From Polytrichum commune (lineage: Eukaryota > Streptophyta > Polytrichopsida > Polytrichales > Polytrichaceae), in the NCBI GenBank assembly GCA_950295325.1, contig OX485808.1, positions 22,404,527-22,468,526 on the forward strand: DNA of 64,000 bases. Direction: 5' to 3'. Shown piece by piece: positions 46,251 to 58,626 of the stretch; the stretch's first letter is position 1; every line of letters begins with the position of its first letter. The translations under genes and the position numbers were made by a program. Below the pieces are notes generated by a model. It saw only the letters and a program-made list of their open reading frames with translations, was not told the DNA's origin and did no database searches.

Positions 46251-49200
46251 TACACTGCAGTGGGCAGAGAGACATTACTGGCCCAGTGAGGCAGGCAGTC
46301 TAACAACTTGCAGTAAGTGGAGGTTGAATGTCCGTGCTCTAGAACACTGGCTTTCATTCCTTCCGACCCGTGTGTCCATCTCAGCTGTCCAGCTTGGCAG
46401 ATTGCACGCGCCACATCACCCACCACCCGTCCTGGGGACTACAGTAACCTCCTAGTTGACAACGGTTGTGTGACAAAGAAGCTTGATGAGTACCCGACCA
46501 GTGCTGCTGGCACAGCCCTCGTATGCAATGCTTGATGACGAGTCCTGCTGCTGTACATATGGTAAACAAGGTAGGCACATGCGTACACCCATCGCTTCAA
46601 GCAGGGAGTGTATCTGATAACCGCTGATATTGCATACAGATGTAGATGTTTCTTGTGGGAATTTGGAATGGGATTCCAACACACCGAAGTATGTCTTATT
46701 TGAGTAATGTATGCAAAAGTTGTACGGGTTTGAAGTTTTAAGTGATAGATCACTCAAAGCCAGCACATGAGAGCCTACTGTGAAGGTGGTGGACATTCTC
46801 GAAATCAACGTGTGTTTGTATTAGCACCCTCTATCTTACGACAATGAACCCCTTTCATGAGCATCTGAACGCAACTATTTTTATTGTTATGTTACGTCGA
46901 TTTGTTTGTAAGCGGCTTGTGAGGATTGAAAGGGGATTTCAACACATCTTAGCGTGTAGTTTATGAGCACGCATGAACAACCTTTGTATTTTCAAGGAAT
47001 TGTTCATAAGTGTGTCTAAAACAAACCCTAGTCATGCCCTCTAGGCTCTCATGTTCAAACCACGCTCATTTAGAGGAAAAACTTGTGGGCAGGGGTTAGG
47101 TAAGGGTCACAATTATGTGTAGTTTTCATATATTAAAAGCACCTCCACCCAAGAATGTCCACATGCCACTACAAATGCCTAGGTGGAGGGATCTTTTAAC
47201 GGATATTTAAGTAAGATGGGACTAAGTCCATGTCTAGAATTATAACATGATGCTAATTATTTCATTGTAGGATCCCACAATAAAACTGTATGGTAGGATC
47301 CTATAATAGAACATGTAGAGTTAATTATGATAATATTATAGCATTCTTAATCATATATTTCATTACTTATCATTTACTTATAATTCACATTAAGAATAGA
47401 CATTTGATCATTTCCATCATATTTTAACTTTAGAAAAATTAAGGCTTTAATAAGGATACACTAATCTCCCATAAAAATTATGTGCATTGGAAGTATATCT
47501 ATGGATCCACCCACAAAATTGAAACAACCCAAAAGTCCGTATTTTGAGAATATGTCCATATTTACTTAAATGCAAGTTCTTTGTGAGACAAGTGAGGAGT
47601 CTTGCAAGCGGAGTACCACCACAACCTCGCTATTGTAGAGGGGAGGCCTCCATATTAAAATAAAGATAATATACTCGAGCAATGGGCTCTAACCATCCCA
47701 AACCTCTTGTTCATTTCTCTCTACATCATACATCTAAGCTTTCAAGGATCCTTATGATGCATGGAAAGCCCTGAAAGCTCGAGCATCGTGTCCTTCCCAT
47801 ATGTAGTGTTTCTCAAAATTTTGGTTTAGATTCGAATTTAACGAATTCTAATGACATCAAGAAATAGCATCCAATACAAGTTAAAGAGTGTTTTATGAGG
47901 ATTGTCTATGAACACCTAAACTTTTCAAGAATAGATGTGCCTTACCATCATCCCCTAGAATTTGCAGGATAAAGGTTTTTGAGGCCTTTGATCCTCCTCG
48001 ATGGTACACTAAAGTGTTGTTGCACCTAAGCATTCAATTTATTGGCCCAAGTGGTGAGATGCCAATGTAGAAGCCCTAATGTATGCACTCCAACTCCACA
48101 TGCTTATCTAGTCGTAGGAATAGCAAACTAGTAGTGTCAAGATGAAGAACTCATTTTCTTAGTATATTCACTCTTAAATGAGTGAAATTTTTGTGTGATT
48201 GGAGTTTTTATGCTCATGGGATCTCCAATGGAAGTGTATATTCCCTTAATCTACAAAGCAAACATGTTAAGCAACCCATTTCAAGGTTCACATGTGCTCA
48301 GAATGACATTTTATTGTGTCTACACACGTGTTAGATGATGATTCTAAATAAAACCTACCACATTCAAACAAGCGAGTGTGTTTTTTGAGTCTTTGTATTT
48401 GAGACACTTGTGATGTGTATGGAAGTGATCCTAACCGGGTTGCAAGTACCATCATTGTAGTCATTTTTGGTCATACTTACAAAACAAGAGCCTATCTTTA
48501 AAAAAACACTTCATCCAAGCTTCATATGTGAAATCACAAAACTATAATGTGACCAACCTATTATCAAAGTCCACTTATGACCCCAAACTACATTGATATG
48601 TCCAATTAGGTTGCCTTTGCAATAGGTTGCCTCTAGACTCAAGAAAATTACTTTGTTTGAAAATTAAATCACAAATTTTCACAACTTTGTTTATTCATAT
48701 GTATAAAACTACAATAAAACATAATTTGTGAAATATGTTGTTTTTGTAATAATTATTAAAATCCACGTGGAATGTCGATATATTAGTGTGGGGCCAACCT
48801 AATTCTACAAATCAATGTAGCCAACCACTTGAGACAAGTGACCATATAAGGCACACGTATCTTAGTGCAACATTTCAGCAAGTGTCAAGGTAACATAATT
48901 GACTTGTCACCAAGGCTATCTTCAAAAGAAGAAGAAAATTATTACTAGCATATTAAATATGCATCCAACTGTTATATTTGAAGGGCCCACTGAACGAGCA
49001 CTAAGTGTTGAGTAATGTTATGTCCTTGGAACTTAGCTCATGGCATTCTAGTCTATCCGTTAAATACAGTACACAACTTGAGTGCTCCCCAAAAATGGGG
49101 AAACCCATAATTAAAGGCCAAGTGTATTTTCTACAAATCTTTCTATACACACCAATACAAGATCGTCTTCTACTTCTTAACCCTTTATTTCCATACAGTC

Positions 49201-49972
49201 AACCATATCTTGCAACCAAAATTTCACCACTAATTTATAACAACTCTTTCTCTCTGTTGATTTTCATGGGAAAACGAACATACCAACACATTTCCTTCAA
49301 TGTTTTCATATTTTCAATAATAGGAGTTTAATAAATGAACAACTTGAAGTCATACATTGAAACATAGAAAATTTGACAATTATAAAATCTTCAGAAACTA
49401 TGTGACATATCTATGACAAATTCGGGTAAAGTCAAATATGGCTATAACATCTAAATATGAAACGTTAGTACAAAAATATGCAACATTGTCAACTATACTA
49501 TATTGCATATGCAGTAAAGAACTCAAATTTGAGAAACTTTCATGTTTTAAAAGCATAATGAACGTTAATAACTTCATTTAATTAGTTTAGTTCAGAAACG
49601 ATTGAAATAATCATCAAGGTGCAAATCACGTTTAACCAAGGAAAAGCATGAGGGGCTCCTTAGTCAATTAAGGATTAATTGTTTGGATAAAGTGGCCACA
49701 CAGGAGCCATATAGTGATCTTTTCGTTTCAGTTTTTAAAGATATTTTCGTCTCATTTTGCCACTAGGAAGTGAACTTGAGCTCTCTTTTTATCTATCATT
49801 AGAAACCTTTCCCATGACTTGAAGTGGAAGTCTGAAATATGATGATGATTTGGTTGTATATATTGTTGTTGGGTTGTTGAGGTGGTTAAACCCAAGGACT
49901 TAGCTTGGATTCCCATGTGAACTTTGAGACTAACATATAAAGGTCCAATTGGCCCATTATGGGCCTTGAAAT
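44181..49972. other. long intergenic stretch, no gene recognised
   Basis: AT-rich with an (AG)n microsatellite at about 46207-46248. Frames are short and show no known motif on either strand. No transposon ends could be paired by eye. Confidence 0.5.
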
Positions 49973-50320
49973 CTCGGGGGGGGGGGGGGGGGCAGTGTGT
50001 TAAAAAGTTAAGGATATAGGTGCGAACAACCACTATTTTATAGGGGGGTATTACTTTCAATTCTCTTTTTTTTTTTCACATGCTATCATTATGTAAATTT
50101 CTACTTTGGGTTAATAGAAAAATGGCTTGCATTACTTATAATTCCAAATTACCTATTATTCCATACCCTATAGTACTTTAAAGATGTCCAATGCCATTTT
50201 TGATACCCTATATTACTCTTAAGCCCAATTATAATTTTTTGCTCCCATGTTTTTAAAATACCCTATCATTTGTTCGCACGTATATTGCTACTCCAACCAA
50301 TGACTACCCCCCCCCCCAAG
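49973..50320. mobile_element. hAT-like MITE with homopolymer ends (family A copy 2)
   Basis: 348 bp, starting CTC, then 17 G, then CAGTGTG, and ending TGACTACCCCCCCCCCCAAG. Perfect 8-bp duplication CTTGAAAT at 49965-49972 and 50321-50328. Nearly the same sequence as 26854-27200. Confidence 0.88.
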
Positions 50321-50328
50321 CTTGAAAT

Positions 50329-51972
50329 GTTGTATGAAGGTGTTTGTAGTTTTCTTTTAAACAAATAAAGTTATAGAATTGAGTTAATTGAGCTCATATA
50401 AATGGCATGGAATCAATGCATATTAAATTTAACCTTATCAATAATGTCACATATGACCATATTTTCACGTCCACTTTGTAATGGGTTGTGTCATGTTGGA
50501 TTTAAGTCTCATAGATATCTCATAGATTATGGAGAGACCAAGTGAATGTTGACTTTAAGACATATGAGCAGGCCTTTCTTTTACAATTTAGAAAAATAAG
50601 GTATCATGACCACCACTATCGATTTGGTGAAGGCTACTTGATGAAGGTATTTTTGTGAGACTAAATGGAAGGCTCTAGTAAAAATTCTAGGAGTGTCATA
50701 TTGCACCTCTAGGAAATTGTTGGGAAGACTATGTGGCTACAATTTTTTTTTGTATGTGGTATGGGGGTGGCTCCCACCACTTCTTGGACTTTGCAATATG
50801 GCCCCTTCCTCTTCAATAAAAAAAATGTTGGTTTTACATATGGGGGCAACATAGCTAGTTGGTTCCAATCTAAATTTTGACCCCCAAAAAATAATTTAAA
50901 AATAATAATAACTAAAATGCCAAACACAATCCAATTATACACACGAGTTACATTGTACAAACACAACATTGTCACCTTGCAACAAAATGGGCCAAAAAAA
51001 AGAGTTGCATTATTGAATGCTTTACTTAAGAGGTCAAAATTGTGCAATTTTTGCATGACTCAAAGTTATTCAACTTCTACAAACACGAGGTTGAAGGTTG
51101 GTCTCCATGGATTGTTCGTGTGTCTTGCATATTCACCTACTACACACCATACCTCATACGCTCTACGGAACCCATCCATATGTCAAAAGTGTCGTCATAT
51201 GGAAAATCTTTCAAGGTAAAAAAACTTTTGAGAGTACATGCTACTACCAATGGGAGGTGCTCATCAAGGGAGTTACTGGGCTTGTTCTTCAAGAAGCTCA
51301 AGCTAGAGAAGACATCTCTCATCTTCTACACTCCCTAGGACATTGACAAAAGCAATATTTGCAAGCTTCACATACTTTGCAATGGAGTGGGTTAAGAGGC
51401 GGCTAGCATTCACTGTCCTGTACAACCAAGTCAAAGAGTTCAAACCAAAGGTAGCAACAATTGTTATCTTGCTATTTTTTTCATGGCCATCATGAACATG
51501 CCCTACTTTGAATCGAGCTCCCAACAATCTAACAAAGGCATGAAGTGCTTCATCCCATTCCCCACCTTCATTGACTTCAACTCAATGGGAATCCTTCAAG
51601 ATATCTAGGTGTTCCCCAAAAGATTCCATGCACCCCTTTTGCATTGGGGGTATACAACACCTAAAACATCAAGGACCAATTGTTGTGGGAAACGAGCATC
51701 CAACTCATCGATGAGTTGTGTGGCTGCACATGCAAGACACAAAACCACAACATATTCAACAAGGACGCTTATAAATAAGACATTCGTAATACGTATGAAA
51801 ACAATTAGGTGGATCAAGCATTGCATGTGTACAACTATGTACATGTGCTCTCTAACTTCATTTGTGCAACCAAGTCTAGCCACATCTCTTGATTTGCCAC
51901 AACGGGTCATCCATTTCATCCTTCATGTGCACTCCCTACAAATTGCGTCCATTCACAATGAATGCAAGGTCA
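50329..51972. other. AT-rich intergenic, nothing recognised
   Basis: Frames of about 100 codons on both strands lack motifs. Confidence 0.45.
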
Positions 51973-52213
51973 GAGCATCCGCACCCCTGCTCTCTATACC
52001 CGGCCGCAATGATTTTTGGCGGGCCTGGGCATGAAGGACCCCCCCACCGCAACCCAGTCAACGGCTCTTTGAAGAGCGGGCTCGTCAAAATACTCCCCTG
52101 TCGCACCATTTTGCAAAGTTTGTGAGATTTCTGGGCGTGCCCAAAAGCCGGGTGTTTTTTGGGAGATTTTGTTCTATTTTTTTTAAGCATTGTTTGAAGT
52201 TTTTTTGGGCGCG

Positions 52214-53630
52214 ATGGCAGGTCGTGGGCATCCGCAGTCGGTGCAGCGAGGTCGTGGTCGTGGTGGTGTGGAGCGAGGACGTGATCCTCCTGCAGCAGAA
52301 GACTTCCACATTGGGGTTCCTGGTTCGCAACAATACGCTGAAGTCGAGTTCAAAGGTGTGCAGCGAGGGAGGCCGGCGCCGCGAGTAGATTTCTCTCATG
52401 ATCAGTCTCGGCGAGTTGGTTGCGGGCGTAGCTGGGGAGCTTCATTGCGGGCATCAGGTCCACATGTTCGTGATTGTGGACCGGGTGGAGCTGTAACATT
52501 GGTGGAGGTCAATGATCGAGCCACAGCAGCAACTTGGCAAGATTCGACCGGGCCAACAGGCCCTCAATCACAAGTGAGTGATCACTCCAATTTAGTGGAT
52601 TCGGTAGAGGGAATGAGAATTGTCATGATCTTGGGCGTAGCCGAAGCCGTGGTCGTGGTGTAGGATTTGTACGCCCGGCGAAAGGGAAAAAAATTGGTCC
52701 TGAGGAAGAGCGCCAGTTGACTAGAAGTGTCATGGCCATCTCTCAGGACCCCATTTGCGGGAATCAGCAAAAGGGCAACGCTTTCTGGGAACGAATATTT
52801 TTGCATTATGAACAATGTAAACCAGGGGGGCATAGGGGCGCACGATCATTGGAATCGAAATGGGGCACGATTAAGCACAATGTGGGCAAATTCATTGGTG
52901 CCTATAATCAAATCAAAAGGTTAAACAAAAGTGGCACTAAAGAAGCAGACATTATTCACATGGCTAAAGATTTGTATCGTACTAAAACTGCTAAGAACAC
53001 CGAGTTCATGTTTGAACATTGTTGGGAATTGGTGAAGGATTTCCCGCGATGGGCTGACGATGTTAGTCCATCACGACAGACAACTCCGTCTAGGAGGTTG
53101 TCTGGTTCTTCTGACCACAAGTCGCAATCGGGTTCCCAAGTGGACACCCAAAAATCTGTTAGTGATGTGGAAATTACAGGTGAGGCAACTACAAGCATGG
53201 CATTCACCTTGAGGCCCAATGGCACGAAAGCAGCGAAAGATGGCCAGTGAGCTCACAAGGTCCACAAAAGAGCGGCTTTGACTCAAGCCAAGGCCGCCGA
53301 GAAGATGGCGGAAGCAACCCTACGCAAGGTGGCAAGTCTGGAGTATCACAACATGCTACTCTTGTTCACCGCACCGATGGACCAAGTTACCACACCGGAG
53401 GCTCAAGAATATATTTGTTTGCTTTGAGAGGAAGAGCTTCTCAAATTGTGATGTCGAAGGGCAAAATCCGCGGCCGTTGAGTTGCGTGAGCAACACGAGC
53501 GAGAGGTCTCAGAAATGGCCAAGGTGGCACAAGAACGAGAAGAAGCGGGAAAAAGAGCTCGGGAAGATGAGGAGACACTCATGCAAATGCGGGAGGCACG
53601 AGTAAGCGTTGTGCGTGATGACGAAGAGTG
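52214..53630 (+). pseudogene. Myb/SANT-like ORF1 of the Harbinger element, frameshifted
   Basis: Starts at ATG 52214 (MAGRGHPQSVQRGRGRGG). It has an Arg/Gly-rich N-terminus, then a frame change near 52608-52640 into GRSRSRGRGVGFVRPAKGKK and the trihelix-like region WERIFLHYEQCKPGG, RSLESKWGTIKHNVGKFIGA and FMFEHCWELVKDFPRW. This is the no-apical-meristem-associated/glutathione-transferase-like type of protein that accompanies plant Harbinger transposases and binds the element ends. After a TGA at about 53248 the coiled-coil tail continues in the same or neighbouring frames (AEKMAEATLRKVASLEYHN, then REQHEREVSEMAKVAQERE) with more stops, ending near 53630. Confidence 0.8.
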
Positions 53631-53790
53631 ACCCCGAGATCAACGATGAAGGTAGACAAAATTATGAGCATCCGGGGGATATAGAATTCGTGGAATTGCA
53701 AGACTTCGACGAAGAAGACCGTCACCATTCTGAGGTGAGCTCCAATGCTGTGCTTTCTTGCAGGTGCCCGGGTACTTGATATGCCTTGCG

Positions 53791-53910
53791 CTTGATCTGC
53801 CCCTGTGCTTGAATGTGAGCTTGATCTGCCCCTGTGCTTGAATGTGAGTTTGATCTGCCCCTGTGCTTGAATGTGTGTTTAATTTGTCTGCCCCTGTGCT
53901 TGAATGTGAG
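53791..53910. repeat. 29-bp tandem repeat, about four copies
   Basis: TTGATCTGCCCCTGTGCTTG then AATGTGAG(C/T) repeats with a 29-bp period from 53792; the last copy is altered. It lies between the two Harbinger genes. Confidence 0.88.
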
Positions 53911-54442
53911 CTCTGGAGCCGTGGTTTGCCATGTACCTGATCTACTTTGTGCTTGGTATGCCCCTGTGCACTTTTGAATGTGAGCTCTGGACTGTGCTCA
54001 TGGTGTGTTGATGTCATGATCAATGTAGTGGTGATGTAAAATATATTGTTTTTTATCGCATGCACAACATGCTTATGAAGAGCATGAACCTTCTAGCCGG
54101 CAATTCCAAGTGGGCGGGATTGCGCCCGGTGGTTTCACTAGTGATGTTGTAGGCCAATGGAGTTCATATGTAGATATCCGTGGTGATATTGAGCATGTTG
54201 GACCGGGAATGCCCACCACATGGAATGTTGTGGGAGTCCATGACAATTCACAAAACAAAGACATAGAACTTGACATGGGACTTGATTTAGCGTTGAATGG
54301 CCATAGTTTTTACCAATAAATGTGATAGTAGTCACACATTTGTATATTATTTGAATATTTCAGCATCCATTTTTTCTCTAAAACACACATGTATTGCAAT
54401 CGGTATGGCCAAACTTATGGATACTAGTCACATTTTTATATA

Positions 54443-55742
54443 TTATACCAAATTGGCGCCTTTCAACATCCACAAGTGCTCAATTAGATCACCACGGAGA
54501 CCAAAATGAGTGTCCGCATTGGCAATGTCCATGGTACTTGCCATAAACTTATCAAAGGACAAACCTCTTTGCATTGGGATATTTCCCTCGTGCAACTCAC
54601 CAATGATATCATCTAGTCCTTCAACACTTTTTTCGTCATCAATTATCATATTGTGCAAAATACAACATGTGAACATGATGTTTGATATCACATCCATGCT
54701 CCAATGGCAGCACGGGTTTCGAATTATCACGAAACGGGCTTGCAACACACCAAAACATCTCTCAACATCCTTGCGCACAACCTCTTGTCTTAATTTCTGT
54801 AAAATAGTTGCGCCTCTCATCTTGCGACTGATGGATGCACTGCACGAAGCAAGACCACTCAGGATATATACCGTCCGTGAAAAGATAATACCAATCATAC
54901 TGACACCCGTTAACCTCAAACTGCATGTCACGAGCTTTGCTAGTCAACATGTTGTGGACGAGCGGTGACCAATCCAACACGTTCAAGTCGTTGTTGGAAC
55001 CCGACAATCCAAAAAACGCATGCCATATGTGCAATCCACCATCCGCCACGGCCTCCAAAATAATGGACTTCTTCCCATCTTTGTCACCAAAATCCCCCTG
55101 CCAAGCCACCGGGCAATTCTTCCACTCATAATGCATACAATCAAGTGAGGCAAACATCCTTGGAAAGCCACGATCAACATTAATTGCCAATTGTTTATCA
55201 AAATCGACACATGTAGGTTGCCTCATATGATAAGCCTCAAACTCAACCCTAATTGCAAGGCAAAATCGCTTCATAGATCTCATCGCGGTGGTTTCACTAG
55301 TCCTGTAATATTCGTCTGTAGCATCAGCACACAACCCGTAACACAACATCCTCAAAGCGGATGTGATCTTCTGATGAGGAGACAACCCTAAAATACCACA
55401 CGCATCTATTTTTTGAACAAAGTATTCGTCTCTAGCACAAACCCTATCCAATATGGTCCAAAATAATGACCGCCGCATACGGTAGCGCATGCGAAAAAAG
55501 TTTGGGCCATACATTGGTTCATCTGCAAAATAATCAAACATCATGCGGGCATGCATCTCGTGTCTATGCCTGTCAATGTTGGGCGATTTCCATGGACGTG
55601 ATCCTCGGACAATGCTCGGTATTTGACCACGCGGTGCACTCAACCCTAATCCAATAATCCAATTAACATTGAAATCATCTTCCTCATCGTCCTCCAAAAA
55701 GAGCTCCCGAGTGGCAAGAAGGTGTTCCCGCCATTGATCCAT
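54443..55742 (-). pseudogene. PIF/Harbinger DDE transposase, one frameshift
   Basis: ATG at 55742 (MDQWREHLLATRELF). Motifs in order are FRMRYRMRRSLFWTILDRV, the helix region SALRMLCYGLCADATDEY, FASLDCMHYEWKNCP (first Asp), LHIWHAFFGLSGSNNDLNVL, YYLFTDGIYPEWSCFV (second Asp), and VRKDVERCFGVLQARFVIIR (Glu) followed by CCILHNMIIDDE. This is the DDE_Tnp_4/HARBI1-like family. A single-base shift near 54795 separates EIK from QEVVRKD, so the acidic Glu lies in another frame from the two Asp residues. Otherwise it is well preserved, which suggests a recent loss. Confidence 0.9.
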
Positions 55743-56138
55743 ACTAGCAACTACCAAAAACACATATGAAACCGTGAACCACTATGAAAGCAAAAAATTG
55801 GAAACTTGCTGGAAGAGCTCGCAGTCTGAGATTCGCTCTGGAAGAGCTCGCAGTCTCTACAGCTCCCCGTTCACCTAGCCACCTCCCCAGCCAACTCAGC
55901 GCATGGGACCCCTACCGTGCTTGCGTGGCCGTGACTCCGTGGCAGTGCGCAGTCAACAAGAGCATTTGTTGGGCCAGCGCATACGGACCGCATCAGCAGG
56001 CCCAGGTATTCGGGAGATCACTGCAGATTTATGGAGCGAGAGTGGGGGTCCTCATTTTTGGCGAGTCACTAAACCATTGTAGAGCCCTCTACCAACCCTT
56101 TGGTGAGTGGTGGATTCAGAGCAAGGGTGCGGATGCTC

Positions 56139-56658
56139 TCATGCCTATCACCATTAAGATCGGGAATCCACTTGGTGTGGATGGTCTTGTGAGAGGAGTC
56201 CCACAAATTCTTGGACAACCGAAATTAGTCGGTGCTAAATGTGTTGCTCTTGTCACAATACAACTTGTACAACTATGTTTGGAACACGTTTTATAGTTGC
56301 AATTATGCCACAAACAAACACATCCATGTTTTGGGCAAATGTGACAAGATTGTTAACGCACATGGGACCCGATATGGCATCTTAAGTGCAAACTTGTAAT
56401 CCTAGCCCAAATTAGCCTGCACACATATACCAAAAGACACTTGTAGAGAGAGAGAGAGAGAGAGGAAATACCCTACTATTTGTTATAAATACATATTTAT
56501 GGGAAGCACAAACCCTTGAAATACAAATTGGAAAGGGACAAATGTTGTCACCCTTCCAATTACCTTTACCAAAGACTAAAAAGATTCAAGAATAAATAAA
56601 TTTATTATAGAGAACTCCTAATTGCTTTACTACTATGTATAGAACTCCTAATTGTTGT
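56139..56658. other. short spacer with (AG)n
   Basis: (AG)n at about 56447-56464, and a near-repeat AGAACTCCTAATTG at 56611 and 56641. No gene. Confidence 0.5.
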
Positions 56659-57288
56659 CTCGTGGGGGTCATTGGCAAAAATCATAGAAACAACGTGCGA
56701 TAAAAAATAGGGTATAATATATTCCTTGTAGATAAATTTTGCAAAAAATGTACATATAGTATAGGGGGTTTTTAAATAGTGAAACATGTTTACATGTAAA
56801 ATACCTTCACATATGATGGCCTCTTTTATCTAGTCAATACCTGTAAAATAATGTGGAAACAATTACTAGGGCTATTGGGTCTAGGGTAGGGTATGTGCTA
56901 GTGGATAAAAAAAGGCAATTTTTTTGTTGAAAAAACTTGGATGGGTGACTTCGCAGGTTGGTTGGCTTGAACGAAACTGAACCAATGTATCTAATGTGGA
57001 CTCAATGTTCTCTACCTATGTGCCAGGAGGGAAAATTTCAGCACATTGTTTGAATTGCAATCTTCTTTCCAATTTTCTTTGACAGTATAAGTTAAATAGG
57101 GTATTTTTAGATTATTCCAAAAAATTACAATTACTGGTAGGGTGTATTAAAATACAAGCATTTATCTTTATTTAAAAAAATACAATACCTTATAAAAAAA
57201 TTGCAAGGTGAATAGCCCCCTGACAAATAAATCCTGAGCGAACGTGTATGCATTGATATAAGAGTGAGTGACCCCCCCCCCCCCCGAG
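56659..57288. mobile_element. hAT-like nonautonomous element, family B copy 2
   Basis: Begins CTCGTGGGGGTCATTGG and ends AGTGACC, a C run, then GAG. The imperfect 8-bp duplication is ATTGTTGT (56651-56658) and TTGGTTGT (57289-57296), six of eight matching. It aligns with 16805-17698 from end to end, apart from about 250 bp absent here. Confidence 0.75.
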
Positions 57289-57300
57289 TTGGTTGTAGCC

Positions 57301-57930
57301 CCGGGTAGGGCACTCATACATGTATTTAATAACCCATCTGCAACGGAAGGGTATTAATCATGGGGCTATTTATCTAAGAAATTGGAATTCTTTACACCCT
57401 ATCAATATAGATAAATCTAAATTTTGTCATTTTAGATGACCCTATTTGTATGTATAAAGTCGCAAGTGAACTAGTTTCTAGTACCCTATGTTCCTTATAA
57501 TTTTTATATTTGACCCCATGAATGACAAATCATAGGACTCTTGAAAGTTTGTAGTGAAAATTCAATAAACCATGTCTAGACTGAAGACATCAAACAATAT
57601 ACCAAAACCCTCATCATCCAAATTTTTCATTCAGGAATTTGGATTGAAAATGGATAATTTTTCATCCATTGACCACCATAAAATGCATTGTATACCTCTG
57701 CCTCAATATTGTTTTCTCTACCTACTAATCCCAACCCTATTTTAGATTAAAAGAATTCGATAAATTGATGCATTATATGGTACCCTTATTTTTTTATACA
57801 CACAACTTTGTAATTGAAGAGGTGCTTCATTATATCGAAGAATTATATAAATTTTCTCACAAATAAATAAAAAAATACCCTACATTCTTTCTCACATGGT
57901 TTAATAAATTTTCGCGAGTGCCCTACCCGG
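57301..57930. mobile_element. nonautonomous inverted-repeat element, 630 bp
   Basis: Ends CCGGGTAGGGCACTC and GAGTGCCCTACCCGG are exact complements. GGTTGTAGCC is repeated exactly on both sides (57291-57300 and 57931-57940). Because of G/C runs the boundary can slide, so the true duplication may be 8 to 10 bp. It inserted beside the right edge of the family B copy. Confidence 0.82.
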
Positions 57931-57940
57931 GGTTGTAGCC

Positions 57941-58618
57941 TTCAATCCAATGGTAAGATTTCCATCAATATTGATGTTATCAAAGAGTTGCACTGAGAGG
58001 AATCCAATCATATCATTTGTTTTGGAATTGCTAAAAGTTACCAAGTCTTTCAAGTGCCATTTTTAATCCATGCATACTCCCTAGGTATAGGGATATCATG
58101 AAATGGGTTGATGTCCTTAAGAAATCACTGCCCAAATCATCAGGAAAGGAAACGTTGTCAAAATCAATATACAAATGGGTCAAAATCCACAAGACATCCT
58201 TCCTACCAAATCTACAAATTACACAAGATCATTGGTTCAAGACATAAGAACAAGGATCACCAAATATGCATATATGTAACTTTACTAGGCACAATTACTA
58301 GATATAGATTTATTGGATGCACAAATATATTTTAATCATGAAGGGCATATCTTGTGGAAAGTGGCATCCATAAGTAAATTCAAACCCCAATAGTAGGCGA
58401 GGGCAATGAATTATAGGAGTTATCACATTAAACTTACAATGTTAGCAACCTGGACACGTACACTTATTTACAAGAAAAAACAAACTTCCTACGAAGAAAC
58501 AAAGATGGGTCCACAAATTACCTATTAAACACCGGTTTCATTAAAAATGCAATTCAATATGTAAAAGTGCACATGAACAAATTATTGCAAACGCATAGAT
58601 TTCAATGAAAATATGACC
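57941..58618. other. AT-rich spacer
   Basis: No gene or repeat recognised. Confidence 0.4.
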
Positions 58619-58626
58619 ATATTATA

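Larger units (their letters stand above)
51973..56138. mobile_element. full-length PIF/Harbinger element (4166 bp)
   Basis: Terminal repeats of about 21 bp: left GAGCATCCGCACCCCTGCTC, right (read inwards) GAGCATCCGCACCCTTGCTC. TCA is duplicated at 51970-51972 and 56139-56141. It carries the two genes expected of this superfamily in convergent orientation: a Myb/SANT-like protein on the plus strand and a DDE transposase on the minus strand. Both have frameshifts, so this copy cannot make either full protein, although the ends are intact and it could be mobilised in trans. Confidence 0.9.
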
